A stretch of 64,000 nucleotides of DNA from Actinacidiphila acidipaludis (GTDB taxonomy: Bacteria > Actinomycetota > Actinomycetes > Streptomycetales > Streptomycetaceae), in contig NZ_JAINZZ010000005.1 of assembly GCF_019890725.1 (NCBI RefSeq), positions 124,001 through 188,000 on the forward strand, read 5' to 3'. Position 1 is the stretch's first letter. Every line of letters begins with the position of its first letter. The notes under the pieces are model-generated. The model had not been told where the DNA came from, searched no databases, and saw only the letters and a program-made list of their open reading frames with translations. Below are positions 44,028-52,008 of the stretch, piece after piece. Both the position numbers and the translations under genes were made by a program.

Positions 44028-45227
44028 TCACGACCCGGGGTGCCATTCGGCGATCAGCAGAGCGGCGTCGTCACGCAACTGGTGCTGGTGGTAGTCCAGG
44101 ATGGCGTGCAGCAGCCGGCGTGCGGTCTCCTGCGCGGACTCGCCCGAACTCGCGGCGCGGGTGACGAAGTCGGCCAGACGCTGGTCGCCGAAGATCTCTC
44201 CGGCCGGCGACCGGGCTTCGGTGAGGCCGTCGGTGTGGAGCAGGATCCGGTCGCCGGGCCGCAGCGCGAAGCGGTGGGACGTGTGCTCGCGTGGATAGCG
44301 GGGGCCGAGACCCAGCGGAAGCACGGGGGTGCGTTCGAGGGCGCCGGAGACGATGTGGTGGCCGCGGAGCAGCAGCGGCGGAGGGTGACCGCAGTTGATC
44401 CACTCCAGTGTTCCGGTCGCCAGGTCGAGGTCGGCGAAGATGCCGGTGAGCATCCGCCCCGGTACCCACTCGGCCAGTTCCTTGTCGACGTCGGTGACGA
44501 TCTCGGCCAGGGAGCCGCCGGCACGTCGCGTGGCCCGGCAACCGGCCAGTGCCACGGCCGACGACTGGCCCGATGCCAGGTCGTGGCCCATGGCGTCGAC
44601 GAGGGTCAGGTGGAGCGTGTCCGAGGTCAGGGCGTGGTCGAAGGCGTCACCGGCGACCTGGTAGGCGGGTTCGAGCAGCCCGGTGGAGGTCACCCGGCCG
44701 TTGCCGATCGTGGTGGGCGGCAGGAAGGCCCACACCATCTCCGCCGCCACGCGCATGGGTCTGCTGCGCGTGAGGCGTATCAGTTCGTCGCTGTGGGTGG
44801 CTTGCGAGGCGACCAGCAGGGCGGTCGCGGAGGCCAGGGCACGGCACCAGTCCACCACCTCTGCGGTTGCCTCGTCGGCCTCGGCCCGCATCACACCGAT
44901 GCGTGTCCGGCCGTCGACCAGCGGCAGCCACAGGACCGCGGGGCCGTCCTGCGAGCTCTGGGTGGCCGTGGTGCGGTAGGCCCTCCCGGCGAGCGTGTCC
45001 TCGATCCCCAGCGGGCGGCTCCACATGCCGTCGTTGTCGCGGCTTCCTGGCAGCGGGACGAGGTCGCGCTGCTGGAGATCGGCGAGGAACACCACCGCCG
45101 AGTTCAGCCCCATCGCCTGAGCGGTGCGGCGGACCAGATCCGCCAGCTGTTCCGGACCGCCGGCGGGCCCCTGGTCCAGCAACCGCTTCACCGCCGCCGC
45201 GAAAGCGGAATCCTCCATACCTGTCAT
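44028..45227 (-). CDS. GAF-SpoIIE family protein phosphatase
   Basis: About 399 residues: a GAF-like N-terminus (I-G-V-M-R-A-E-A-D) and a PP2C/SpoIIE domain from about 165. Catalytic motifs are V-A-G-D-A-F-D-H, V-D-A-M-G-H-D, L-H-T-D-G-L-T-E and R-D-D-A-A-L-L. The start is uncertain between ATGs at 45227 and 45218, neither with a strong ribosome-binding site. It is the phosphatase of the 41664-45774 set. Confidence 0.87.
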   Translation of the reverse strand: MTGMEDSAFAAAVKRLLDQGPAGGPEQLADLVRRTAQAMGLNSAVVFLADLQQRDLVPLPGSRDNDGMWSRPLGIEDTLAGRAYRTTATQSSQDGPAVLWLPLVDGRTRIGVMRAEADEATAEVVDWCRALASATALLVASQATHSDELIRLTRSRPMRVAAEMVWAFLPPTTIGNGRVTSTGLLEPAYQVAGDAFDHALTSDTLHLTLVDAMGHDLASGQSSAVALAGCRATRRAGGSLAEIVTDVDKELAEWVPGRMLTGIFADLDLATGTLEWINCGHPPPLLLRGHHIVSGALERTPVLPLGLGPRYPREHTSHRFALRPGDRILLHTDGLTEARSPAGEIFGDQRLADFVTRAASSGESAQETARRLLHAILDYHQHQLRDDAALLIAEWHPGS

Positions 45228-45303
45228 GGTCGCCGCCCGCTCGTCGTCTGTCGCGCGAACGCGGCCGCGCACCCCGGCGCCCCGGTCGTCGGGGCCGCAC
45301 TGA

Positions 45304-45774
45304 TCATGGGTCCGATCGCTCGGTCGGCCAGGGCAGGTGGGCGTGGATCTCCTTGCCGTCGACCAGCGGTACGACCGCCAGGGCGGTGGTCAGCTCCTGG
45401 AGCAGCGGCCACCCCAGGCCTCCGCGGCCGTCCAGACGCGTCACCCGCTCGGGTGACCGCACCGGCTCGGTGCTCGAGTCACGGACCACGATCGTGACCA
45501 GCCCCTCCCGGTAGGACATGACCAGCAGGCCCGGCCCCGTCGTGTGCCGCACCACGTTGGTCACCAGCTCGGAGACCGCCAGAAGCACGTCACCGGCCGC
45601 CCGCGTTTCGGTGGACGGACACCTGGCGTCCAGCGCGTCGAGAAAACGCTTCACGGCGTACCGGGCCATGGCGATACTGCCGGACTCGGCCTCGAAGGAG
45701 TGCCGCAGCAGGAGGTCGCTCCCACGGCCCGGCCGCAGGACGTCGTGCTCCCCGTCTCCGTGCGAGATGTTCAC
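45304..45774 (-). CDS. RsbW-like ATP-binding protein
   Basis: 156 residues. An HATPase_c_2 with E-L-V-T-N-V-V-R-H-T-T-G and G-R-G-G-L-G-W-P-L-L. The GTG at 45774 has GGAG/GTCAGGA upstream; earlier in-frame sequence is less convincing. First gene of the minus-strand partner-switching set; likely kinase for the STAS protein at 43512. Confidence 0.85.
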   Translation of the reverse strand: MNISHGDGEHDVLRPGRGSDLLLRHSFEAESGSIAMARYAVKRFLDALDARCPSTETRAAGDVLLAVSELVTNVVRHTTGPGLLVMSYREGLVTIVVRDSSTEPVRSPERVTRLDGRGGLGWPLLQELTTALAVVPLVDGKEIHAHLPWPTERSDP

Positions 45775-45975
45775 TCCTGACTCCCAAGGACGCCCGCCCG
45801 TATGCCGACGTCCCGCCGACACGAAAGCAATGGATCGTGAGCGACACCTGTGATCGCGCTATCGGCCGTATGCCCTGATCTCCGGCGGCCAAGCCCGGCG
45901 AAGGCCGCCCTTCCGTCGCCGGCCTCGGTGCGGGCGACCAACGCAGCCCTGACCTGCCCCGATGGACGCGCTGGC

Positions 45976-46644
45976 ATGTCCCGGGGCGGAGGACGAGTAA
46001 TCGGATCCCGGGCCGCGCACATAGTAGGTGTGGCCGGTTCTCCGCTCCTCTCGTTCATGGGAATGTTCGGAACCCTGATCGGCAGTGGTCTGACGCGTTT
46101 CCTCGCTCTGCGGTCGGAGCGCGCCCAGCAACGGGCCCTGGAACAACAGGAGGAACGCCAATCCCGTCAGCGGGAAAGACTTCAGGAACTCGACCTCCGC
46201 CCGGAGCACCACCGGTGGCGTCGAGAACATCGGAAGGCGATCTACGAGGAGTTCGCCGTGAAGTCCCAGACGGCCCGGATCGCCGCCCTCGACCATCACC
46301 GATGCGCCCTTCCCTGTGCTCCGGAGGCCGCAGAGCGGGAGGAGATCCGGCTGCGCAGCAGAATGACCTACCGGGAGGCACTGCAGACGTCCTACACCGT
46401 CGAGTTACAGGGACCCGACGAGGTGGCCGCTCGGGTCGATGACTGCACAGCCAGCCTCCGGCAGCTGCTGAACTGCGCCGAGGAGCACGAGGCGAGGGCC
46501 ATGGCAGGCCCGCTGAGCAGCGCTGATGTCGCAGAAATGGACGAGCAGATCACGGAGCGCTTCGACAACGTGCAGCGCGTGCTGCTGCGGCTCTTCATCC
46601 GCGCCGGACGCGAGGCCCTGGACCGGCCCGCACCACCCGGCTGA
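45976..46644 (+). CDS. hypothetical protein with N-terminal hydrophobic segment and coiled coil
   Basis: About 222 residues. A hydrophobic stretch (S-P-L-L-S-F-M-G-M-F-G-T-L-I-G-S-G-L) is followed by a charged helical region rich in Gln, Glu and Arg (R-A-L-E-Q-Q-E-E-R-Q-S-R-Q) that should form a coiled coil, then a helical body. I do not recognise the family. The start is uncertain: ATG 45976, GTG 46030 and ATG 46057 are in frame and none has a clear ribosome-binding site. Confidence 0.6.
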   Translation: MSRGGGRVIGSRAAHIVGVAGSPLLSFMGMFGTLIGSGLTRFLALRSERAQQRALEQQEERQSRQRERLQELDLRPEHHRWRREHRKAIYEEFAVKSQTARIAALDHHRCALPCAPEAAEREEIRLRSRMTYREALQTSYTVELQGPDEVAARVDDCTASLRQLLNCAEEHEARAMAGPLSSADVAEMDEQITERFDNVQRVLLRLFIRAGREALDRPAPPG

Positions 46645-46708
46645 ACCCGGCTCCCCCGGGCGGCTTGTCGCCGACTCGGTGCGCGGCGAGCGCGAACCGT
46701 CGCACTCC

Positions 46709-46739
46709 GAAGGCCCCCACCGCTGCGGTGGAGGCCTTC
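46709..46739 (-). terminator. terminator of the tRNA-like gene
   Basis: Arms gaaggcccccaccgc (46709-46723) and gcggtggaggccttc (46725-46739) pair with one mismatch. On the minus strand it begins six bases after the end of the tRNA-like gene. It also sits between that gene and the convergent coding region. Confidence 0.75.
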
Positions 46740-46745
46740 CGTCGG

Positions 46746-46814
46746 AGCGCCAGCCCGGACTCGAACCAAGACCTCCCGCCAGGAAGGCGGGCGTGCTGCT
46801 TGCACTACTGGCGC
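46746..46814 (-). tRNA. tRNA-Gly(UCC)-like gene with five-base D-loop
   Basis: On the minus strand 69 bases fold into a full cloverleaf. The acceptor stem GCGCCAG/CTGGCGC is perfect (7 bp). Then U8 and A9, a D-stem GTGC/GCAC with a D-loop of only AAGCA, an anticodon stem CCCGC/GCGGG with loop CTTCCTG giving anticodon UCC, a four-base variable loop, and a T-arm with loop TTCGAGT (two G-U pairs in its stem). The discriminator base is U, as in bacterial tRNA-Gly. CCA is not encoded. The missing G18/G19 would weaken the elbow. A terminator follows. The remainder of the gap to 47068 shows no gene. Confidence 0.75.
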
Positions 46815-47068
46815 GAGCGATCGGCTGCACAATGCGCAGGTCAGCCGCTCATGGAAGACGCTACACGCACCCTCTGCCACCGGCTCGTCACGTTGGGCCG
46901 TCCGGGGAGAGAGGCAGACGGGCCCGGCGCATCCGGCACATCGGGGCACGAGCGCCTGCGTGGTACCCGCTCGGCGCTTCCGTCGATACCGTGGCACCGG
47001 GGAGTCCTCACGGTGACGGCCGCGTGGGGACGGAGGCCTGGCAAGGGCGGTCAGACACGGGGGGGCTG

Positions 47069-48115
47069 ATGAGTGACGTGACGGAGAACGGTGCAGTGGG
47101 CCCGGGTGAGGGAACCCCGTACACGCTGGACGAGTCCGAGCCGGCCGAGGTGCGCCGGATGACCTTTGTGCCGTTCCTGCCGGACGGTTCGTGCGTGGCG
47201 GTGGAGCACCCGGACGGTTCGGTGCGGCTGCCGTCCGGTGACGTGCGGCCCGGCGAGATGTGGCTGCGGGACACCGCCCTGCGGGTGCCGCTGGAGTCCG
47301 CGGGCTTCCGCATCCAGCGAGTGCGGCCGTTCGCGTACGACGCACGCGGCCGTCATGTGTTCGTGCGGGTCGAGGGCGACCGCTACGAGGGCCGGCGCCG
47401 GCACGCCACCGTGCCGTGGCGCACCGGCACGCCGGAGGTCCTCGCACCGCGGCTGACCGATCCGGTGGAGCGGGCGGCGGTGCCGGACGCCGCCCGGTCA
47501 CGGCGGGCGCAGACCGACGCGTCGTACTTCGCGGACAGCGTCCGGCAGATCGAGCTGACGTATCTGCGCGCGGGCAACCCGCCGGAGATGGGCTCGGGCT
47601 TCGGCGCCGGTCCCGAACAGTGGCGGGCACAGCGGCGGATGGTGGTCGCGGGGCTGCACCGCGACGGCACCTTTCTGGACGTGGGGTGCGCCAACGGGCT
47701 GCTGATGGAGTCGGTTGCGGCGTGGGCCGCCGAGGACGGCATCGCCGTCGAGCCGTACGGGGTGGATCTGGCGCCGGGCCTGGTGGCGGAGGCGCGGCGG
47801 CGCCTGCCGCGGTGGGCCGAGCGGATCGCCGTGGGCAACGCGCTGGACTGGACACCGGCCGACGGCCGCCGCTTCACCTTCGTGCACGTCCTGGCGGACT
47901 GCGTGCCTGCCCAGCGCTTTCCCGAGGTCGTACGGCACGCGCTGGACCGGCTGGTGGCGCCGGGCGGCCGGCTGCTGGTGAGCGTGTACCAGCCGGTGGG
48001 CGGCACCGCGCCGCGTGCCGCCGACCGGCTGGCGGCGGCGGGGGTCCGGGTCGGCGGAAGCAGTGCGGGTGACGGGGCCCCGGGGACGGCGACGACGGCC
48101 TGGTGCGACGCCTAG
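47069..48115 (+). CDS. SAM-dependent methyltransferase with Nudix-like N-terminal domain
   Basis: 348 residues. The C-terminal half has motif I F-L-D-V-G-C-A-N-G-L-L-M and Y-G-V-D-L-A-P-G. The N-terminal about 110 residues resemble a Nudix fold: V-P-F-L-P-D-G-S-C-V-A-V and G-D-V-R-P-G-E ... L-E-S-A-G-F, a degenerate Nudix box lacking most catalytic glutamates. The Nudix part is thus probably a ligand-binding domain. The start ATG has only a G-rich stretch ahead of it. Substrate unknown. Confidence 0.8.
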   Translation: MSDVTENGAVGPGEGTPYTLDESEPAEVRRMTFVPFLPDGSCVAVEHPDGSVRLPSGDVRPGEMWLRDTALRVPLESAGFRIQRVRPFAYDARGRHVFVRVEGDRYEGRRRHATVPWRTGTPEVLAPRLTDPVERAAVPDAARSRRAQTDASYFADSVRQIELTYLRAGNPPEMGSGFGAGPEQWRAQRRMVVAGLHRDGTFLDVGCANGLLMESVAAWAAEDGIAVEPYGVDLAPGLVAEARRRLPRWAERIAVGNALDWTPADGRRFTFVHVLADCVPAQRFPEVVRHALDRLVAPGGRLLVSVYQPVGGTAPRAADRLAAAGVRVGGSSAGDGAPGTATTAWCDA

Positions 48116-48244
48116 GCTCGATCACCGGGGCAGGTGTTCATGGCCGAGCCGGCCGGGCCCGGGACTGCCGCATCCGGAGCCGGAGCGTCCTCGGGATGGC
48201 GTCCGTGCGTCCCCCCGTCCACGCCGACGCATCGTGACAGGAAG

Positions 48245-48270
48245 GGGTGGACCCTGCGCGGGTCCTACCC
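48245..48270. terminator. hairpin between convergent methyltransferase and LLM genes
   Basis: GGACCC-tgcgc-GGGTCC, extended by GGGT/ACCC across one mismatch, overlaps the end of the minus-strand gene and can terminate transcripts from both sides. Confidence 0.5.
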
Positions 48271-49143
48271 GACGGAGGTGGCGACGCCGTCGCGCAACCC
48301 GAACCGCTGGGCGAACGCACTCAGTTCCGCCCGCTGCCCGGCCGGCTCCGCGGTCGTTGCCGCCACCACGATGCGGGTGACGCCCTGCGCGGCGAACGCC
48401 TCGACCCGCTCGGCAGGCATGTCGATCGAGCCCCACCGCGTGTACTCCAGTGCGCCGGGATCGCGTCCCGCCGCGCGGGCCTCCGCCCTGACGGCGTCCC
48501 ACTGTGCCGCGCGCTCCGCGGGGACCAGCGCACCACCGGGAAAGTAGCCGTCCCCGTACCGGCCGGCGCGGCGGGCGGCCGCCCGGCTCGAACCGCCGAC
48601 GTGGATCGGGAGGCCGCCCGGGGCCAGCGGCTTGGGGAAGCTGCACACCTCGGCGAAGGAGTAGAACTCCCCGTCGAGACCGACGCCTTCCTCACCTCCG
48701 GCCCACAGCAGGCGCAGCACCTGCAGAGCCTCGTCGGCGCGCCGCCCCCGGGACCGGAAGTCGACGCCCATCGCCTGCGCCTCCCCCGGCAACGCGCCGA
48801 TCCCCACCGTCAGCAGCCGCATCCGCCCCCGTGACAGCACGTCCAGGGTCGCCAGGTGCTTCGCCAGGGTGACGGGGTGGTGATACGGAAGCAGCAGCAC
48901 GCCCGTTCCCAGGAGGATCCGCTCCGTGTGCGCGGCGACGAACGCCAGGCAGCCCAGCGGATCGGCGAACGGCAGCGACGGCGGCAACTCCATGGTGCCC
49001 ACGGTCGCGCCAGGGTGGAGGGCGACGTGCTCGGGCAGGTACAGGGCCTCGAACCCGCACTCCTCGGCGTGCCGGGCGTAGCCGGTCAGGCGGTCCGGAT
49101 CGACGCCGTGGAAGGGCGTGCTGTAGCTGACGGCGAATCTCAC
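48265..49143 (-). CDS. LLM-class F420-dependent oxidoreductase
   Basis: 292 residues of the luciferase-like TIM-barrel family. F-A-V-S-Y-S-T-P-F at the start, the region L-Y-L-P-E-H-V-A and the motif G-G-S-S-R-A-A-A-R-R-A-G-R-Y-G-D-G-Y are typical. It probably uses coenzyme F420 rather than FMN. The GTG at 49143 has GGAGGAG nine bases upstream and overlaps the MerR stop codon (GTGA). A degraded copy of its C-terminus lies at 60712-60780. Confidence 0.88.
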   Translation of the reverse strand: MRFAVSYSTPFHGVDPDRLTGYARHAEECGFEALYLPEHVALHPGATVGTMELPPSLPFADPLGCLAFVAAHTERILLGTGVLLLPYHHPVTLAKHLATLDVLSRGRMRLLTVGIGALPGEAQAMGVDFRSRGRRADEALQVLRLLWAGGEEGVGLDGEFYSFAEVCSFPKPLAPGGLPIHVGGSSRAAARRAGRYGDGYFPGGALVPAERAAQWDAVRAEARAAGRDPGALEYTRWGSIDMPAERVEAFAAQGVTRIVVAATTAEPAGQRAELSAFAQRFGLRDGVATSVG

Positions 49144-49544
49144 CGCGGTACTCCTCCGGAGTGCGGCGGCCGCTCGACGGACAGGGGTGCGCATCCGCCG
49201 CACGACCGCGCCAGCTGACCGGTGATCTCGGCACGCCGGGCGAGCAGGGTACGGATCTCCGCGTCCACCTCGCCGAGTCGGCGCCGGGCGACCGTCACCG
49301 ACTCGGGGCACACGGCACCGCTGTCGTGGCCCGACCGCAGGCACGCCACGAAGGGTCGGGTGTCCTCCAGCGTGAAGCCCGCCGCCAGCAGGGTGCGGAT
49401 CTCGACGGCCAGGCGCAGGTCCGACTCGTCGTACGCCCGGTAGCCGTTGGCCTCCCGCCGGGCCGGCAGCAGCCCCTGCTGCTCGTAGTAGCGCAGCGCG
49501 CGGGGGCTCACACCCGCGCGCAGCGCGAACTCGCCGATCCGCAT
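49140..49544 (-). CDS. MerR-family transcriptional regulator
   Basis: 134 residues. The N-terminal winged helix M-R-I-G-E-F-A-L-R-A-G-V-S-P-R-A-L-R-Y-Y-E is followed by a coiled-coil dimerisation helix; cysteines near 88 and 99 (C-L-R-S-G-H ... V-C-P-E-S) and a C-G-G-C pair near the end could bind metal or sense redox state. It is co-transcribed with the LLM oxidoreductase gene, overlapping by four bases. Confidence 0.88.
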   Translation of the reverse strand: MRIGEFALRAGVSPRALRYYEQQGLLPARREANGYRAYDESDLRLAVEIRTLLAAGFTLEDTRPFVACLRSGHDSGAVCPESVTVARRRLGEVDAEIRTLLARRAEITGQLARSCGGCAPLSVERPPHSGGVPR

Positions 49545-49651
49545 CCGCCCCTCCAGGTCCGTGATGTCGTCACGCTAACCCCTGACACCGGCGTCAAGGT
49601 CAAGTCGCGACGCCCGGCGGGACGGGAGGCGGGGCGCGCCGGCGCCCATGC

Positions 49652-50086
49652 TCAAGCCGAGTTCTCGCGGTTGGCGAGCACCTCGGCCATGTGTGTCTGC
49701 GCCCAGTTCCTGAGCCCGCGCGTCATGTGGTGCAGCGAGCGGCCGAGATCGGTCAGCTCGTAGGAGACGGTGACGGGGACGGTCGGCGTCACGGTGCGGG
49801 TGAGCAGCCCATCGTGTTCCAGCGATCGCAGTGTCTGGGTCAGCATCTTCTGGCTGGCACCGGCCAGAACACGAGCGATCTCGGAGTAGCGCATCGCCTT
49901 CGGAGCATGCGCGGGTGCCGCACCGAGGGGGCCGGGCCCGTTGTCGCCGCTGAGCGCGCACAGGATCAGGACGACCCACTTGTCCGAGATCCGGTCGAGC
50001 AGTTGCCGGCTCGGGCATTCGGCGAGGAAGGCGTTGTACTCCACCTTGGCCTGAGCCCTCTTCTGAGCCGCCTTCATCGTCGTCAC
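49652..50086 (-). CDS. HxlR-family transcriptional regulator
   Basis: 144 residues. The conserved cysteine motif E-C-P-S-R-Q-L-L-D-R-I-S-D-K-W is followed by the HxlR winged helix (L-T-Q-T-L-R-S-L-E-H-D-G-L). Family members respond to electrophiles or aldehydes. It is divergent from an aldo/keto reductase gene, its likely target. GTG 50086 is preferred because GAGAGG lies eight bases ahead; an ATG at 50077 is also possible. Confidence 0.85.
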   Translation of the reverse strand: MTTMKAAQKRAQAKVEYNAFLAECPSRQLLDRISDKWVVLILCALSGDNGPGPLGAAPAHAPKAMRYSEIARVLAGASQKMLTQTLRSLEHDGLLTRTVTPTVPVTVSYELTDLGRSLHHMTRGLRNWAQTHMAEVLANRENSA

Positions 50087-50218
50087 TGATCGCACCTCTC
50101 ACCGATGGGTGGCTTAGGCACTCCGAAGTGCCTACTTCCCGACAGGAAGTGTCCCTCCGATGCTGATGCGGGGAGGCAGCAGGCGGCCTCCCCGCACAAG
50201 GGCGCTACGAAAGGCGAC

Positions 50219-51101
50219 ATGATGAGCACGACCTCCCCCTCCCTCCCCGGCGGCACCTGGACTCTGGGTGACCTGATCGTCACCCGGTTCGGCTACGGCG
50301 CCATGCAACTGGCCGGCCCGTGGGTGATGGGGCCTCCGGCCGATCGCGAGGGTGCCCTGGCGGTTCTGCGCGCGGCGGTCGATCTCGGTGTCACCCACAT
50401 CGACACCAGCGAGGCCTATGGGCCGCGCATCACCAACGAGTTGATCCGCGCGGCACTGCACCCCTACCCCGAGTCGCTGCACATCGTGACCAAGGTGGGC
50501 GCGACCCGCGACCCGCGACGCGCAGGGCGGCTGGCCCACGGCCCGGCGCCCCGAAGACCTGCGCCGCCAGGTCCACGAGAATCTGGAATCCCTCGGGCTC
50601 GACGTACTCGACCTGGTCAACCTGCGGCTGGGCAACGCCGAAGGCCCGCAGCCCGGCTCGCTCGCCGAGGCCTTCGAGACGCTCGCCGAACTCCGGCAGC
50701 AGGGCCTGATCCGCCATCTCGGGGTCAGCAACGCCACCGAGGAGCAGGTCACCGAGGCGCGGAGCATCGCGCCGATCGTGTGCGTGCAGAACATGTACAA
50801 CCTCGCCCACCGCCACGACGACAAGCTCATCGACCGGCTTGCCGCCGATGGAGTCGCCTACGTGCCCTTCTTCCCTCTCGGCGGCTTCACCCCCCTCCAG
50901 TCCTCGGCACTTTCGGCGGTCGCCGCTCGGCTGGGGACGGCCCCCATGTCTGTCGCACTGGCCTGGCTGCTGCAGCGGTCACCGAACATCCTGCCCATTC
51001 CCGGCACGTCGTCGGTGGCGCACCTGCGCGAGAACATCACCGGGGCCGGACTCGCCCTGTCCCACGAGGACGTGACCGAGCTGGACGCCATCGGCCGCTG
51101 A
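50219..51101 (+). pseudogene. aldo/keto reductase, frameshifted
   Basis: The N-terminal part (L-G-D-L-I-V-T-R-F-G-Y-G-A-M-Q-L, D-T-S-E-A-Y-G with the catalytic Tyr, H-I-V-T-K-V-G) reads in one frame to about 50515; the rest (G-G-W-P-T-A-R-R-P-E-D-L, H-L-G-V-S-N, P-I-P-G-T-S-S) continues in another frame to 51101. The shift lies in a short repeat of gcgaccc units near 50505-50525, suggesting replication slippage or a sequencing error. If intact it would reduce aldehydes with NADPH, as expected beside the HxlR regulator. Confidence 0.75.
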
Positions 51102-51267
51102 ATCTCCCCTTGTTCTCGCCCCACGGACCTCTCCCAACCACGCAGGGCGGTGCCGGGTCGCACCGGAGGCATGGACTACCGCGCCGCAGCGATGAGTTCG
51201 GCGGGCGCGCCGAGTCGTACCCAGCACACGCCGTGAATCCGTAGCACCGACCGAGGGAGAGCCCCCC

Positions 51268-51843
51268 ATGGCACGAGTGATCTGCGACATGTCCATCTCG
51301 CTCGATGGATACGTCACCGGGCCGAACGACAGCCGCGAGAACCCGTTCGGCGACGGTGCCGGGATGCTGCACCAGTGGATGTCCGACCAGGCGACCGACG
51401 AGGACCGGGCCATCCTGGAGCAGGTGGTCGAGGACTGGGCCGCGGTGGTGATGGGCCGCACGTCCTTTGAGAAGAACGAGGGAGAGGGCGGTTGGGGTCA
51501 GGGCGGCCCGATGGGCGACGTCCCGTGTTTCGTGGTCACCCACCAGGCGCCGGCCAGGCCGTACCCACCTGTGTTCGCCTTCGTCACCGACGGGGTGGTC
51601 GGCGCGATCGAGCAGGCGAAGAAGGCGGCGGGCGACAAGGTCGTCGGGCTGCACGGCGCCACCGTCATGCAGCAGGCGCTGCCGCTCGGCCTGGTCGACG
51701 AGATCCGCGTGCACGTGATCCCGGTCCTGATCGGCGGCGGTACGCCGTTGTTCGGCGTGCTCGACTCCTCGGTCACCCTCGAACGCACCCAGGTGACAGC
51801 GACCCCGGCGGCGACCCACCTCTCCTACCGCGTCGTTCGGTGA
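51268..51843 (+). CDS. dihydrofolate reductase family protein (RibD C-terminal type)
   Basis: 191 residues. M-S-I-S-L-D-G-Y-V-T-G near the start, M-G-R-T-S-F-E-K and V-I-P-V-L-I-G-G-G-T-P-L-F place it in the RibD C-terminal/YyaP-YwjB subgroup of NADPH reductases, not true folate reductase. GAGGGAGAG precedes the ATG. Solitary gene on the plus strand; the 166-bp gap before it has no visible ORF. Confidence 0.85.
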   Translation: MARVICDMSISLDGYVTGPNDSRENPFGDGAGMLHQWMSDQATDEDRAILEQVVEDWAAVVMGRTSFEKNEGEGGWGQGGPMGDVPCFVVTHQAPARPYPPVFAFVTDGVVGAIEQAKKAAGDKVVGLHGATVMQQALPLGLVDEIRVHVIPVLIGGGTPLFGVLDSSVTLERTQVTATPAATHLSYRVVR

Positions 51844-52008
51844 CCGCGACGGGCGATGTGATGTGGGGGTGCGATAGACCACGAAGGCGGAGGAAAAGGG
51901 CGCTGCCGGCTCGTGCTCCGGCGGACTGTGTGCGAGTGTCGTAACAAGTCCGGTGGGGCGGCAGGTACGCGATGGATGGCCCCGGGCCGACTCGGATAGC
52001 GTGCACGC

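Noticed and set aside
46700-46860. Possible attachment site of an integrated element at the tRNA-like gene
   Set aside because: No integrase, excisionase or repeated 3' tRNA end is seen nearby.
46392-47855. 487-residue minus-strand frame across the tRNA-like gene and methyltransferase
   Set aside because: Pro/Arg-rich composition and overlap with supported features.
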